A program made the position numbers and the translations under genes. From a bacterium (lineage in GTDB: Bacteria; Bacillota; Bacilli; Lactobacillales; Streptococcaceae), in NCBI GenBank assembly GCA_905221295.1, contig CAJNCP010000001.1, forward strand, positions 124,001 to 188,000: a DNA stretch of 64,000 nt. Reading direction: 5' to 3'. Position 1 is the stretch's first letter; every line of letters begins with the position of its first letter. A model generated the notes under the pieces. That model made no database searches. It had not been told where the DNA came from and saw nothing but the letters and a program-made list of their open reading frames with translations. Shown one piece after another: positions 10,782 to 20,332 of the stretch.

Positions 10782-12362
10782 ATGTATTACTTTATCCCGG
10801 CTTGGTATGGCAAGGAACGTCCCTGGCATGCTGATTTGACACCCTGGTATTTTTCTCATTTTAAGCTAGAATTTGATGACACCTTTAATCAGATTCGCCT
10901 GATGCAACGCCAAGGGATTTCTGCACAGGTCCTCCTTTTGTCCTATCAGCCTCATCTGCGCTATTTTCTCCATCGCCAAGGTATTTTAGAAGCACCGGTT
11001 TATTCCTTATTTGATGAATTGCAGGATTTTCATGAGATTCGACCGCAGGTCTTGCAGGTCAGAGATATTGAGTGGGATGAGGATTGCGACTTTGTTTACA
11101 GTCCCTTTACCATTCTGGTGCTGAAGGATGGCAAGCCCTATGCCCAGATAGAGCACGGGATAGAAGGTTTTATCAGTACGATTCAGTATTTCAAGGAAGA
11201 TGGGCTTTTGTCTGCCAACTACCTGATGGATGATCGGGGGTTGGTTTCCAGTGTGATTTACTACGAAGAGGGACAGGCTCTCTACCAAGACTACCTCAAT
11301 CCCAAGGGACTGTGGCAGTTTAGAGAGCACTTGCAAGATGGGGGCCGTATCGAGGTCAATCCTATCTTTGCTTTTCGCTTCCAAAAAGAGGCTTACCGAG
11401 ATATGGGAGAATTGATTACTGAGTTTTTTGAGAAGAAAATAGCTCACCTTCCCGAGGAAGGAACGACCTATTTTCTGCCTGCGTGTGACCAGCATAATAC
11501 TTTCCTTTTAGAACGATTGCCTCGTCAAAGCACCAAGGTTCTCAGCCTTTTTATCGGACGAAATCCTCAAGAGCAACTAGCTCAGTTGGCGGATTTGTTG
11601 CCTAAGGTGGACCTTGTTCTGGTCGACAGAGAGGACACCTTGCACTTGGCTCAGTCTGCCTTTCCAGAACAAGCAACGAAATTTCGTCGTTTATCACCTT
11701 TTGATACCCGCTTGGAGCTGGGAAAGAGCCAGACTCGGAAGGAGTCGCTCCTCTACTATCAACTGGACTTTGAGCAGGGGATAGAGGACCAAGCGCTCTA
11801 TCAGGTCTTGCATTTCCTTTCTGAAAACAAGGATACAGAGCTGGTCTTTGGAGCCTTTGCTGCTAGTCAAGAAGAAATGAAGCAGCTGGAAACATGTGTT
11901 TCTGAGATAATTGCAGAACAGTTTCAAGACCAGGAACTGGAGAAGGAAGTTGATTACCAAGGAGCTGAAAATCCGCTTGAGGACAATCGCCATCAGAGCA
12001 ACCGCTATTCGTTTGTCAATATGAAGGATGAATCGGAGTTAATCAAGCAGCTGGAATTTGTTCGTTTGATTGTCGATTTGAACTGTCAGCCTCTCCTCTA
12101 TACCCAGATAGCGGGGATTAGTGCCGGTATCCCTCAAATCAACAGAGTCAAAACAGAGTATGTCAGCCATCAGAAGAATGGTTATCTGTTGGAAAATACT
12201 GCTGATTTTGCTCAAGCTGCCCATTACTATCTCGATAGCCTGCAGGTGTGGAATGATGCTTTAATCCATTCCATTGAAAAGATAAAGGAACACACTGGCG
12301 AGCAATTTCTGATTAAACTAGAGAAGTGGTTGAAGGAGGTGACTCATGGAAAAGAAGTATAA
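10782..12362 (+). CDS. asp1: Accessory Sec system protein Asp1
   Basis: A 526-residue cytoplasmic protein starting MYYFIPAWYG, the usual Asp1 N-terminus. I chose ATG 10782, five bases after AGGAGG (10771-10776, overlapping the secY2 stop), rather than the TTG three bases earlier. In S. gordonii Asp1 has a GT-B-like fold without known catalysis and forms a complex with Asp2 and Asp3 that engages the adhesin and SecA2. The last 17 bp overlap asp2, indicating translational coupling. Confidence 0.92.
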   Translation: MYYFIPAWYGKERPWHADLTPWYFSHFKLEFDDTFNQIRLMQRQGISAQVLLLSYQPHLRYFLHRQGILEAPVYSLFDELQDFHEIRPQVLQVRDIEWDEDCDFVYSPFTILVLKDGKPYAQIEHGIEGFISTIQYFKEDGLLSANYLMDDRGLVSSVIYYEEGQALYQDYLNPKGLWQFREHLQDGGRIEVNPIFAFRFQKEAYRDMGELITEFFEKKIAHLPEEGTTYFLPACDQHNTFLLERLPRQSTKVLSLFIGRNPQEQLAQLADLLPKVDLVLVDREDTLHLAQSAFPEQATKFRRLSPFDTRLELGKSQTRKESLLYYQLDFEQGIEDQALYQVLHFLSENKDTELVFGAFAASQEEMKQLETCVSEIIAEQFQDQELEKEVDYQGAENPLEDNRHQSNRYSFVNMKDESELIKQLEFVRLIVDLNCQPLLYTQIAGISAGIPQINRVKTEYVSHQKNGYLLENTADFAQAAHYYLDSLQVWNDALIHSIEKIKEHTGEQFLIKLEKWLKEVTHGKEV

Positions 12363-13875
12363 GATCTTGCAAATCGGTCCAGAGGATTGGCGAGATACCC
12401 TTGCCCTACCAGCCCAACTAGACTGGTATCATGTTCCTCCCAACACACCGTCTGCCATCCAGAAAATCATGGATGAGAATGTCCTAGATCACTTTCATGC
12501 TGTCATTCTCTCGGATGGGGCTTATCTAGTAGATTTGCTGCTTTTTGCATCTAGCTTGGAACCCTATACGGTTTTCTATCCAGAACAGTTTGCAAGTCAG
12601 GATCAAGGTCTTCATAATCTCATCAAACAGCACTGCATGCAAGCGATGGATCTGTCAGACCGACAGGGCTTTGTTCGAGACCTTTCCACCTCCCTCTTTG
12701 AAGGTGGTTATGGGGACAAGCTGAGCCCAGCTACGATACGGATTCACCCGAGTTTCCAAGGCTCTGTTTCCTATCAAGGATTTGAGCATCTGGAGCTGGA
12801 AGGAGACTTTGGGAAGACCTATACCCAAATAGTTTCTTGGGCCTATAATCAGTCTGTCCAAGCCCATGCACCAATCGAACTCTGGCTCGAATATGAAAAG
12901 AGTGGTCCAGTGGAATTGCGCCTGCGTTTGCGAAAAATCCCAGCAGGATCCGTTTCAGAGATTAGACAGGACATTCTTCTCGAGGAAGCAGACTTTGCCT
13001 CAGCAATCATTGTGGAGCAAGACTATGACGCTTATCTGAGCATTTCTCTTGAAGCGCGTGGTCAGGGAAAGGTCAACATCGGCAATCTCCACCAACGCTG
13101 GAGCCGGAAACAGTTTGGAAAGTTTGTTCTCGGTGGCAATATCCTGCATGACAAAAAACGTGAGGAAATCAACTATTTCTTTCACCCAGGGGATTTCAAA
13201 CCTCCTCTAGCAGTCTATTTCTCAGGTTACCGTCCGGCGGAAGGCTTTGAGGGTTACCGGATGATGAAGAATCTCAGATGCCCCTTTCTCCTCTTTTCGG
13301 ACCCTCGATTAGAAGGAGGAGCCTTTTACCTAGGAACTGAGGAGTTAGAAGACAGCATACAAGCAACGATTCAACACTATCTAGACTACCTAGGCTTGGA
13401 TAGAAGTGACTTGATCCTATCTGGCCTGTCAATGGGAACCTTCCCAGCCCTCTATTATGGTTCTCACTTTGAGCCCAAGGGAATCGTAGTCGGAAAACCC
13501 TTGACCAATATAGGAACCATCGCACAACGGGGCCGACTAGAGGCACCAGGAGTTTTCCCGACTAGCTTTGATGTCTTGCACCTTCAGACTGGAGGAGTGA
13601 GCCAAAAAGACATGAAGGAATTGGACCAACGTTTTTGGAGCCGATTTGAAAAAGCTGATTTTTCCCAGACGACCTTTGGTCTTTCTTACATGAAGGACGA
13701 GGATATGGATAGTGGAGCCTATGACCAACTAGTGGAGACACTCTGTCAGACAGGAGCTAAGATCTTGTCGAAAGGGACAGCAGGTCGACACAATGATGAC
13801 ACAGGAACAAACGTTGCCTGGTTTATTCATTTTTATAAGATGATACTAGAAGAATACGGAAGAGGTGAGACATGA
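12346..13875 (+). CDS. asp2: Accessory Sec system protein Asp2 (GlcNAc O-acetyltransferase)
   Basis: A 509-residue protein with an alpha/beta-hydrolase core. The nucleophile elbow GLSMG puts Ser at residue 362; Glu is at 452 and His at 482. These are the residue numbers I recall for the catalytic triad of S. gordonii Asp2, which acetylates GlcNAc on the adhesin and is also needed for export. The triad therefore looks intact. The start overlaps asp1 by 17 bp and the stop overlaps asp3 as ATGA. Retention of an intact acetyltransferase is notable because the locus lacks the enzymes that add the GlcNAc substrate. Confidence 0.92.
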   Translation: MEKKYKILQIGPEDWRDTLALPAQLDWYHVPPNTPSAIQKIMDENVLDHFHAVILSDGAYLVDLLLFASSLEPYTVFYPEQFASQDQGLHNLIKQHCMQAMDLSDRQGFVRDLSTSLFEGGYGDKLSPATIRIHPSFQGSVSYQGFEHLELEGDFGKTYTQIVSWAYNQSVQAHAPIELWLEYEKSGPVELRLRLRKIPAGSVSEIRQDILLEEADFASAIIVEQDYDAYLSISLEARGQGKVNIGNLHQRWSRKQFGKFVLGGNILHDKKREEINYFFHPGDFKPPLAVYFSGYRPAEGFEGYRMMKNLRCPFLLFSDPRLEGGAFYLGTEELEDSIQATIQHYLDYLGLDRSDLILSGLSMGTFPALYYGSHFEPKGIVVGKPLTNIGTIAQRGRLEAPGVFPTSFDVLHLQTGGVSQKDMKELDQRFWSRFEKADFSQTTFGLSYMKDEDMDSGAYDQLVETLCQTGAKILSKGTAGRHNDDTGTNVAWFIHFYKMILEEYGRGET

Positions 13876-14312
13876 TTATCATCAAGAGAGAGGATATTAG
13901 GTGGGGCGAGATGGGAGCCACTTATCTTTATGGTAGCCAGATTACCTATCATGCAGATGGTCATGTTACCCTGAAAAACCCTTTGCTGGCTTCAGGTGAA
14001 ACCCTTAAAACCTGGTTTTCCAGTGTCAACTACCAGGCTACTAGAAGCCAGCCTAGCCTCCCTCTTCTTAAGAAAAATCACACCTACCGTCTATCTATGA
14101 AGATGCGGGTTCAACCGGTCAATGGCCTCTATCTCAAACTGATCTTTTTAAACCGTTATGAGGAAATCATAGAGGAGAAGATTGAAAGGCAATTTTCTTT
14201 TAGCTTCACCTATCCTGAAGCGGCCTACACCTACCGCATTTCCTTGATTAGTGCAGGATTTGAGGCTCTTGATTTTGCTTCATTTACTATTGAGGAGGAT
14301 GATGGTGTTTAA
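13872..14312 (+). CDS. asp3: Accessory Sec system protein Asp3
   Basis: A 146-residue protein with a predicted beta-rich fold. In this family Asp3 binds carbohydrate and the unfolded adhesin and bridges Asp1 and Asp2. It starts on an ATGA overlap with asp2 and its end overlaps the secA2 start by about 11 bp. Size and position match known Asp3 proteins. Confidence 0.9.
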   Translation: MIIIKREDIRWGEMGATYLYGSQITYHADGHVTLKNPLLASGETLKTWFSSVNYQATRSQPSLPLLKKNHTYRLSMKMRVQPVNGLYLKLIFLNRYEEIIEEKIERQFSFSFTYPEAAYTYRISLISAGFEALDFASFTIEEDDGV

Positions 14313-16677
14313 TCGTTTGTATCAGGAAAGACAACTGAGAAAGGTCAAGAAACTTTTAAGCCAAATCAATGCCCTCAAAGAAGAGATGGCAGCTCTCAGT
14401 GATGGGGAAATGGCTGCAAAGACAGAGGAGTTTCGCCAGCGCCTTGCCCAGGGAGAAACCTTGGATGAGCTATTGGTAGAAGCCTATGCCCTTGTCCGTG
14501 AGGCCGATAAACGTGTCTTGGGTCTCTTTCCCTATGATGTGCAGGTCATGGGAGCCATTGTGATCCACCAAGGAAATGTGGCTGAGATGAATACGGGTGA
14601 AGGTAAGACCTTGACTGCAACCATGCCCCTCTACCTCAATTCCCTAACGGGAAAAGGCAGCATGCTGGTCACGACCAATGACTATCTGGCTAGACGGGAT
14701 GCAAGCGAAATGGGCCCAGTTTACCAATTTTTAGGTCTAACTGTCGGTCTGCCCTTTTCAGAGGATCCAAAAGAGGACTTGACTGCCGAAGAGAAAAGAA
14801 AGATCTACACATCAGACATCGTCTACACGACCAATAGTGTACTGGGCTTTGACTATCTCAATGACAATCTTGCCTCCACTCGTGAGGGGAAATTCCTGCC
14901 TCCCTTTAACTATGTTATCATCGATGAAATCGATGACATTCTACTCGATAGTGCCCAAACTCCCTTGATTATCGCAGGTTCTCCCCGCGTCCAGTCTAAC
15001 TATTATGGGATGATTGATACCCTAGTGACGACCTTGGTCAAGGGGGAAGACTACATCTACAAGGAAGAAAAAGACCAGGTTTGGTTAACCCGAAAGGGGG
15101 CCCAGACGGTTGAAGCTTTCTTAGGAATCGACCATCTCTACAAGGAAGAGTATGCAAGTTATGTTCGGCATCTGGTCTATGCTCTCAGAGCCCATACGCT
15201 CTTTACCAAGGACAAGGACTACCTGATTCGAGGGCAAGAAATGGTCTTGTTAGACAAAGGAACAGGGCGTTTGATGGAAATGACCAAGCTTCAAGGCGGT
15301 CTCCACCAAGCCATCGAAGCCAAGGAACATGTGAAGCTTTCTCCTGAAACCAGAGCCATGGCTTCAATCACCTACCAGAGTCTCTTTAAGATGTTTCGCA
15401 AAATCTCAGGTATGACAGGAACGGGAAAGGTGGCAGAAAAAGAATTTTTCGAAACCTACAATATGGCCGTCATTCGTATCCCGACCAATCGCCCACTTAG
15501 GCGAATGGACCATCCGGACAATCTCTATGTGACCCTCCCTGAGAAGGTGTATGCTTCTCTCGATGCTATCAAGACTTACCACGCCAAAGGCAATCCACTC
15601 CTGATTTTTGTCGGATCTGTAGAAATGTCCCAGCTTTATTCGTCCTTGCTCTTGCGAGAGGGGATTTCCCACAATGTCCTCAATGCCAATCATGCGGCGC
15701 GTGAAGCCCAGATCATCGCAGAGTCTGGACAGATGGGGGCAGTGACCGTTGCGACTTCTATGGCAGGTCGCGGGACAGATATCAAACTCGGTCCAGGTGT
15801 TGCCGAATTGGGCGGTTTGATTGTGATTGGTACCGAGCGGATGGAGAGCCGACGGATTGACCTGCAAATCAGAGGTCGTTCTGGCCGCCAGGGCGATCCA
15901 GGCATGTCTCAATTTTTCGTATCGCTTGAAGATGATGTGATCAAAAAGTTCGGACCGTCTTGGGTTCACGACCTGTATCAAGACTACCAAGTAGAGGACA
16001 TAAGACAATCCAACCTACTCAAAGCTAGTAAGTACCGCAATCTCGTCAGAAAAGCCCAAGAGGCTAGTGATAGTGCCAGTCGCTCTGCACGCAGACAAAC
16101 CTTAGAGTATGCGGAAAGCGTCAATATTCAGCGTCAGATGGTCTACAAAGAAAGAGATCGCTTGCTAGATGGGAGCTGTGATTTAGAGCATATCCTTGAG
16201 GATATACTGGCAGACTATACCAAACAAATCTCAGAAAAAGCCTATAGTAGCCCCCAAGAACTCTTTCACTTTATCGTGACCAATATTAGCTTTGGGATGA
16301 GAGAATTACCAGCTGATTTGGATTTAGCTGATGCAAATCAGATTCGGGATTTACTAGGGAAAATAATAGCTAAAGAAATCGCAGCTAAAAAGGAAGTCCT
16401 CCAACCTCGCCAGCTCTATGATCCTTTTCTGAGAATATCCATGCTCAAGGCTATTGATGACAACTGGGTTGAGCAAGTCGACTACCTGCAACAGCTCAGT
16501 CTAGCAATCGGGAGCCAGTCTGCTTCTCAAAAGAACCCTATCGTGGAGTACTATCAGGAGGCCTATGCAGGCTTTGAAACCATGAAGCAACAAATCCGTA
16601 CAGATATGGTACGCAATCTTCTCATGGGGATTGTGGAAGTAACACCCAAAGGTGAGATTCTCACCTATTTTCCATGA
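14302..16677 (+). CDS. secA2: Accessory Sec motor ATPase SecA2
   Basis: About 791 residues. A Walker A box (TGEGKT) lies near residue 97, the Walker B region reads [11 protein letters not shown], and the helicase core has [11 protein letters not shown] and [13 protein letters not shown]. The C-terminal zinc-binding tail of housekeeping SecA is absent, as expected for SecA2. It drives ATP-dependent export of the adhesin through SecY2. The start is uncertain among ATG 14299, ATG 14302 and GTG 14305: GAGGAGG at 14292-14298 gives the best spacing to GTG 14305. All three lie inside the end of asp3. Confidence 0.93.
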   Translation: MVFNRLYQERQLRKVKKLLSQINALKEEMAALSDGEMAAKTEEFRQRLAQGETLDELLVEAYALVREADKRVLGLFPYDVQVMGAIVIHQGNVAEMNTGEGKTLTATMPLYLNSLTGKGSMLVTTNDYLARRDASEMGPVYQFLGLTVGLPFSEDPKEDLTAEEKRKIYTSDIVYTTNSVLGFDYLNDNLASTREGKFLPPFNYVIIDEIDDILLDSAQTPLIIAGSPRVQSNYYGMIDTLVTTLVKGEDYIYKEEKDQVWLTRKGAQTVEAFLGIDHLYKEEYASYVRHLVYALRAHTLFTKDKDYLIRGQEMVLLDKGTGRLMEMTKLQGGLHQAIEAKEHVKLSPETRAMASITYQSLFKMFRKISGMTGTGKVAEKEFFETYNMAVIRIPTNRPLRRMDHPDNLYVTLPEKVYASLDAIKTYHAKGNPLLIFVGSVEMSQLYSSLLLREGISHNVLNANHAAREAQIIAESGQMGAVTVATSMAGRGTDIKLGPGVAELGGLIVIGTERMESRRIDLQIRGRSGRQGDPGMSQFFVSLEDDVIKKFGPSWVHDLYQDYQVEDIRQSNLLKASKYRNLVRKAQEASDSASRSARRQTLEYAESVNIQRQMVYKERDRLLDGSCDLEHILEDILADYTKQISEKAYSSPQELFHFIVTNISFGMRELPADLDLADANQIRDLLGKIIAKEIAAKKEVLQPRQLYDPFLRISMLKAIDDNWVEQVDYLQQLSLAIGSQSASQKNPIVEYYQEAYAGFETMKQQIRTDMVRNLLMGIVEVTPKGEILTYFP

Positions 16678-16689
16678 AAAGAGGATCAT

Positions 16690-16764
16690 ATGACAATTTA
16701 CAATATAAATCTAGGGCAGAATCGACGGAGTCACCTAGGCAGTCCCAGAAGTAGACTAGTCTAA
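16690..16764 (+). pseudogene. gtfA: gtfA remnant (first ~9 codons conserved)
   Basis: Directly after secA2, with GAGG upstream, a 24-codon frame starts MTIYNINLG. That is the conserved N-terminus of GtfA, the glycosyltransferase that with GtfB transfers the first GlcNAc to serine-rich repeat adhesins. After Gly-9 the frame reads unrelated residues and stops at 16762. I see no further gtfA or gtfB sequence in the 142 bases before asp4. In related loci gtfA-gtfB sit exactly here, so a deletion of about 2.8 kb is inferred. Confidence 0.75.
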
Positions 16765-16906
16765 TAAAATATGCCAACAGCTATGAGAGTTTCTAGTTTT
16801 AGCACTAGTCTAGCTGTTTGGCTGAAGTTGATGGAAGCACTTGACTCAGTTTTTTCCTTTTTCGATTTAGATATATTGAGTAGTAAGTTTGTTATTAGGA
16901 GGAAGT

Positions 16907-17086
16907 ATGACAAAAAAAGATTTATTTTACAAGGATGTCGAAGGACGCATGGAGGAGTTGAAGCAAGGTGCTCTCAAGAAGGAAAAGTCTAGCCGAGGAG
17001 AAAAGATCAGTAAAATCTTTTCTATTTTACTTGGTTTCTTAATTGTCCTTGGCTTAATCTTTACCTTATTAGGAATCTTGAGGTGA
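16907..17086 (+). CDS. asp4: Accessory Sec system protein Asp4 (SecE-like)
   Basis: A 59-residue protein starting MTKKDLFYKDVEGRMEELK, with a charged amphipathic N-terminus and one C-terminal membrane segment, the architecture of SecE. ATG 16907 follows GGAGGA by about four bases; the in-frame TTG at 16889 overlaps nothing useful. Asp4 is thought to support SecY2, as SecE does SecY. asp5 starts four bases after its stop. Confidence 0.85.
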   Translation: MTKKDLFYKDVEGRMEELKQGALKKEKSSRGEKISKIFSILLGFLIVLGLIFTLLGILR

Positions 17087-17089
17087 CAC

Positions 17090-17314
17090 ATGATGGAAGT
17101 TTTGATGATTGTAGGAATAATCCTAGCCGTCGCCTTGATTGTCCTGGTTATCATCCAACCTCGCCAAAGCCAACTCTTTTCCATGGATGCGACCAGCAAT
17201 ATCGGAAAACCAGGCTACTGGCAGAGCAATCGCTTGGTAAAAGTTTTAACTCTCTTGATTAGCATAGCCTTGTTTGTATTGCTCCTCGTTTTTATGTTGG
17301 TGACCTATCAGTAA
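17090..17314 (+). CDS. asp5: Accessory Sec system protein Asp5 (SecG-like)
   Basis: A 74-residue (or 73 from the second ATG) membrane protein with two hydrophobic segments joined by a short loop, like SecG. It is the last gene of the accessory Sec operon and is followed at once by a strong terminator. Its ribosome site (TTGAGG) lies in the end of asp4. Confidence 0.85.
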   Translation: MMEVLMIVGIILAVALIVLVIIQPRQSQLFSMDATSNIGKPGYWQSNRLVKVLTLLISIALFVLLLVFMLVTYQ

Positions 17315-17346
17315 AGAACCTCAGAGGAATTCTCTGAGGTTCTTTG
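17314..17346. terminator. Bidirectional terminator
   Basis: Long perfect inverted repeat AAGAACCTCAGA / TCTGAGGTTCTT around GGAATTC-like loop bases, with an A-run on one side and a T-run on the other. It ends the accessory Sec operon and also serves the convergent gene on the minus strand. Confidence 0.9.
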
Positions 17347-17350
17347 CGTT

Positions 17351-18304
17351 CTAGTTTCCATATTTCTGGTAAAAATCGACCTTAACCTGGATAAAGGTTT
17401 CGGCTTCGCGTAGTAGCTGCAGGAGGGTAGCACGGGTTTCAAACTCCTCACGTGTTTTAGGGAGACTCCGATTGCGGAAGACTTGCAGATAGCGTTCGAT
17501 GTCATCAAGTAAGTCATGAGCAGGATTGGTCTGGCTTAGCTGGGCAGCAATCTTTGAAAAGAGCTGGGCCAAGATCAAACTCTCACTGGCGGCCAGGTGA
17601 CAGGTATTAATCTGTTGGGCCATATTTCGCAGGATACGACTTTGTCGCTGTCTCATCTCAAAGTAATGGATGTGGTAGTCCGTCTGGTGAAAGAGGTGAT
17701 CCGAGTGATCCAGGTAGACCAGTTTGAGAGCTTCATCGAGGAGCTTGTCTAATTGGTCAACGAGTTGAGCTTGGTTGCGTCCGTCTCCTCTTGACAGATA
17801 GTATTTAAAGCGAAGCAGGATGTCTTTTAACTTTTCTTCGACCTGAAGGTGGTAGCTTTGGATGGCTTTCTCACGAGAGGGCATATAAAGGTTGACCAAT
17901 AGGGCAAAGCTTGTCCCGATGAGAAAGAGGAGTACTTCATTAAGCAAGAGCTCTGGAGAAGTAGACTCCTGTACCAAGAGATGACCGACCAAGACACTGC
18001 TAGGGGTGATGCCGATTTCCCAGCCCATTTTGTAAGCGAGAGGGACATAAAGAGCCAGGTAGAGGCCCAGACTCCAGATGTGAAAGCCCGTCAGCTGAAA
18101 GGCTAGAACACCGATAGCGAGCGCTAGGAGCATGGAAAAGAGGCGGTTACGTGCTAATTTCAGCGTGCTTCTGCGCGTGTCGGAGAGGCTTAAGAGAGCG
18201 ATAATTCCAGCTGAAACTGCTGATGATAAATCTAAAAAATAAGCGAGAAAACAAGCGAGACAGGTCGCTAAGATCAGTTTTGTCGTACGTTGGGTGATAG
18301 ACAT
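17351..18304 (-). CDS. Aromatic acid exporter family membrane protein (DUF939)
   Basis: A 317-residue protein. The first ~140 residues hold about five hydrophobic segments; the rest is a long helical cytoplasmic domain rich in Leu, Gln and Arg. This is the layout of the DUF939/ArAE family of putative aromatic acid exporters found in Firmicutes. The start has an AGGAAA site upstream on the minus strand. It lies 49 bp from sstT in the same direction and may be co-transcribed with it. The substrate is not known. Confidence 0.75.
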   Translation of the reverse strand: MSITQRTTKLILATCLACFLAYFLDLSSAVSAGIIALLSLSDTRRSTLKLARNRLFSMLLALAIGVLAFQLTGFHIWSLGLYLALYVPLAYKMGWEIGITPSSVLVGHLLVQESTSPELLLNEVLLFLIGTSFALLVNLYMPSREKAIQSYHLQVEEKLKDILLRFKYYLSRGDGRNQAQLVDQLDKLLDEALKLVYLDHSDHLFHQTDYHIHYFEMRQRQSRILRNMAQQINTCHLAASESLILAQLFSKIAAQLSQTNPAHDLLDDIERYLQVFRNRSLPKTREEFETRATLLQLLREAETFIQVKVDFYQKYGN

Positions 18305-18353
18305 GAGAATTTCCTATAATACTAAAATAGAGAGTCCGACAAGGAATCAGGTA

Positions 18354-19565
18354 CTAGGGACGGAGTTTTCGATTTGAAGTATATTCAGCAACTGCTGTAA
18401 AGAGAACATCTGTAGAAGAATTCAGAGCTGTTTCGCAAGAGTCTTGCACGACCCCAATCACAAAACCGACTCCGACAACCTGCATAGCCAAGTCGTTGGA
18501 AATCCCAAAGAGGCTACAAGCGACAGGAATGAGGAGAAGGGATCCCCCAGCGATTCCAGAGGCACCGCAGGCAGAAATGGCAGCGACGACACTGAGCACA
18601 AAAGCTGTACCAAAGTCGACAGCGATTCCTAGCGTATTGACTGCAGCTAGAGTCAGAATGTTAATGGTAACGGCAGCGCCAGCCATATTGATGGTCGACC
18701 CAAGCGGGATGGAGACAGCGTAGGTTTCAGGATTCAGTCCCAAGTCTTGGCAGAGTTTCATATTGACAGGGATATTGGCAGCAGAACTACGAGTGAAAAA
18801 GGCTGTAACACCACTAACTCGTAGACATTTCAAAACAAGAGGATAGGGATTTTTCCTAATAAAGAGAAAGGCGATGAGTGGGTTGACGATGAGAGCTACA
18901 AAGGCCATGGTAGTAATCAAGAGTCCTAGGAGGACACCGTAGTTAGCCAGACTGGCAATACCCTTGTCTGAGATGGTCTTAAACACTAAGCCTAAAATCC
19001 CAAAGGGAGCTAGATTGATAATCCATTCGACAATTTTAGAGGTCACATCCGACAAGGTCTTGAGCAATTCTTTACTGTTCTTACTAGCTTCCCTCATAGC
19101 CAGACCAAAGACGACTGCCCATGATAAGATTCCGATATAGTTGGCTTGGACAATGGCATTTATGGGATTGTCCACCAGTTTGAGCAGGAGATTGCTGAGA
19201 ACTTGGGTAATGCCATCAGGAGCGGTCACTTCTGTATTGGCACTGGTCAAGGCAATCTGAACCGGCAGTAGAAAGCTGGCCAGAACGGCTGTCAGGGCAG
19301 CAGCGAAAGTCCCAATCAAGTAGAGGAGGATGACAGTCTTCATATTGGTATTTTGCCCTTTCTGATGTTGGGAAAGAGCATTGGCAACCAAGGTAAAGAC
19401 CAAGATTGGCGCAATAGCCTTGAGTCCACCTACAAAGAGATCGCCAAGTAGACCAATTCCTGTAAAACTAGGAAAGAAGATTCCTAATGAAGCACCTAAA
19501 AGCATACCAATGAGGATTCGTTTGATCAGGCTAGCCTTTTTCCAGGCTCCAATTATTCGTTTCAT
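18354..19565 (-). CDS. sstT: Serine/threonine:sodium symporter SstT
   Basis: A 403-residue dicarboxylate/amino acid:cation symporter-family protein (DAACS). It has multiple membrane segments, a [12 protein letters not shown] serine-rich motif and a [14 protein letters not shown] motif, both hallmarks of SstT. The start [13 protein letters not shown] at 19565 was preferred over an upstream in-frame ATG because GGAGG lies seven bases before it. It probably imports Ser and Thr with Na+. Confidence 0.92.
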   Translation of the reverse strand: MKRIIGAWKKASLIKRILIGMLLGASLGIFFPSFTGIGLLGDLFVGGLKAIAPILVFTLVANALSQHQKGQNTNMKTVILLYLIGTFAAALTAVLASFLLPVQIALTSANTEVTAPDGITQVLSNLLLKLVDNPINAIVQANYIGILSWAVVFGLAMREASKNSKELLKTLSDVTSKIVEWIINLAPFGILGLVFKTISDKGIASLANYGVLLGLLITTMAFVALIVNPLIAFLFIRKNPYPLVLKCLRVSGVTAFFTRSSAANIPVNMKLCQDLGLNPETYAVSIPLGSTINMAGAAVTINILTLAAVNTLGIAVDFGTAFVLSVVAAISACGASGIAGGSLLLIPVACSLFGISNDLAMQVVGVGFVIGVVQDSCETALNSSTDVLFTAVAEYTSNRKLRP

Positions 19566-19595
19566 AGCGGCCTCCTTCAAAGTGTATTGTTTATG

Positions 19596-19624
19596 ATTAT
19601 AGTATAAATATGCCATATAGGCAA
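19596..19624 (-). promoter_or_regulatory. sstT promoter with a small palindrome
   Basis: On the minus strand TTGCCT and TATAAT are spaced 17 bp apart, a good sigma-A promoter. The -35 end overlaps the palindrome TGCCATATAGGCA (19611-19623), which could be an operator. Confidence 0.65.
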
Positions 19625-19690
19625 GTCTTTTTTAGAATTTAGAATAATAATTGAATAATTATGAAAGAAATGAGACGGGTTATTTTATGG

Positions 19691-19696
19691 TATAAT
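19691..19696 (+). promoter_or_regulatory. Extended -10 promoter for the MscS-like gene
   Basis: TATGG directly followed by TATAAT, an extended -10 element as used often in streptococci. No clear -35 is seen. It lies 19 bp before the chosen start codon. Confidence 0.5.
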
Positions 19697-19714
19697 AGGA
19701 AAAAGGAGTTTTGT

Positions 19715-20275
19715 ATGCAAGAATTTTTTCAATGTTATCTTGACAAATTGGATCTCACAAGCCTATTAGAGAATCTTTTGACCAAACTGATCTCTCTTTT
19801 GATTCTCATCCTTCTATTTTATATAGCCAAAAAGATCCTCCATGCGACTGTCCGAAAGATTGTCAAGCCCTCGATTAAATTTTCAAATCGAGATGCTGGC
19901 AGACAGAAGACTATTTCCCGTTTGCTTGAAAATATCTTTAATTATACCCTTTATTTCTTTTTAATCTACTGTATCCTGTCCATTTTAGGTTTGCCAGTTT
20001 CCAGCCTCCTTGCTGGGGCAGGGATTGCTGGGGTTGCCATTGGGATGGGAGCACAAGGATTTCTATCCGATGTCATCAATGGCTTTTTCATCCTCTTTGA
20101 ACGCCAGCTCGATGTGGGCGACGAAGTTGTTCTCACAAATGGTCCTATTACCGTTTCTGGAAAGGTCGTTAGTGTAGGAATCCGTACGACCCAACTTCGA
20201 AGTGAGGACCAAGCCCTTCACTTTGTTCCAAACCGAAATATCACTGTTGTCAGTAACTTTTCCCGCACAGAGTAG
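19715..20275 (+). CDS. Small mechanosensitive channel, MscS family
   Basis: A 186-residue protein from ATG 19715, which has AAGGAG upstream (the longer frame from 19661 has no ribosome site and contains the promoter). It has one N-terminal hydrophobic segment, a second around residue 75, then the pore-helix region rich in Gly and Ala (LLAGAGIAGVAIGMGAQGFL) and the MscS beta domain (FERQLDVGDEVVL). It ends right after the beta domain (VPNRNITVVSNFSR), so the C-terminal alpha/beta cage domain of larger MscS proteins is absent. Probably an osmotic safety valve. Confidence 0.82.
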   Translation: MQEFFQCYLDKLDLTSLLENLLTKLISLLILILLFYIAKKILHATVRKIVKPSIKFSNRDAGRQKTISRLLENIFNYTLYFFLIYCILSILGLPVSSLLAGAGIAGVAIGMGAQGFLSDVINGFFILFERQLDVGDEVVLTNGPITVSGKVVSVGIRTTQLRSEDQALHFVPNRNITVVSNFSRTE

Positions 20276-20295
20276 GTCTGCTATTTTGGCAGATT

Positions 20296-20306
20296 TGTGG
20301 TACAAT
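20296..20306 (+). promoter_or_regulatory. Extended -10 promoter for corA
   Basis: TGTGG followed by TACAAT; no convincing -35. It lies 27 bp before the corA start. Confidence 0.45.
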
Positions 20307-20332
20307 AGAAAGAGTTTGGTAAAGGAGAAAAT

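Noticed and set aside
15406..16008. 200-codon open frame antisense to secA2
   Set aside because: It lies fully inside a well-supported gene, has no ribosome site and no recognisable family.
16765..16906. Insertion sequence or scar elements in the gtfA-gtfB gap
   Set aside because: No terminal inverted repeats or transposase fragments are visible.
16771..16992. 73-codon open frame between secA2 and asp4
   Set aside because: It overlaps asp4 in another frame; asp4 has a good ribosome site and clear family pattern. The stretch before asp4 could be decayed gtfB but I cannot show it.
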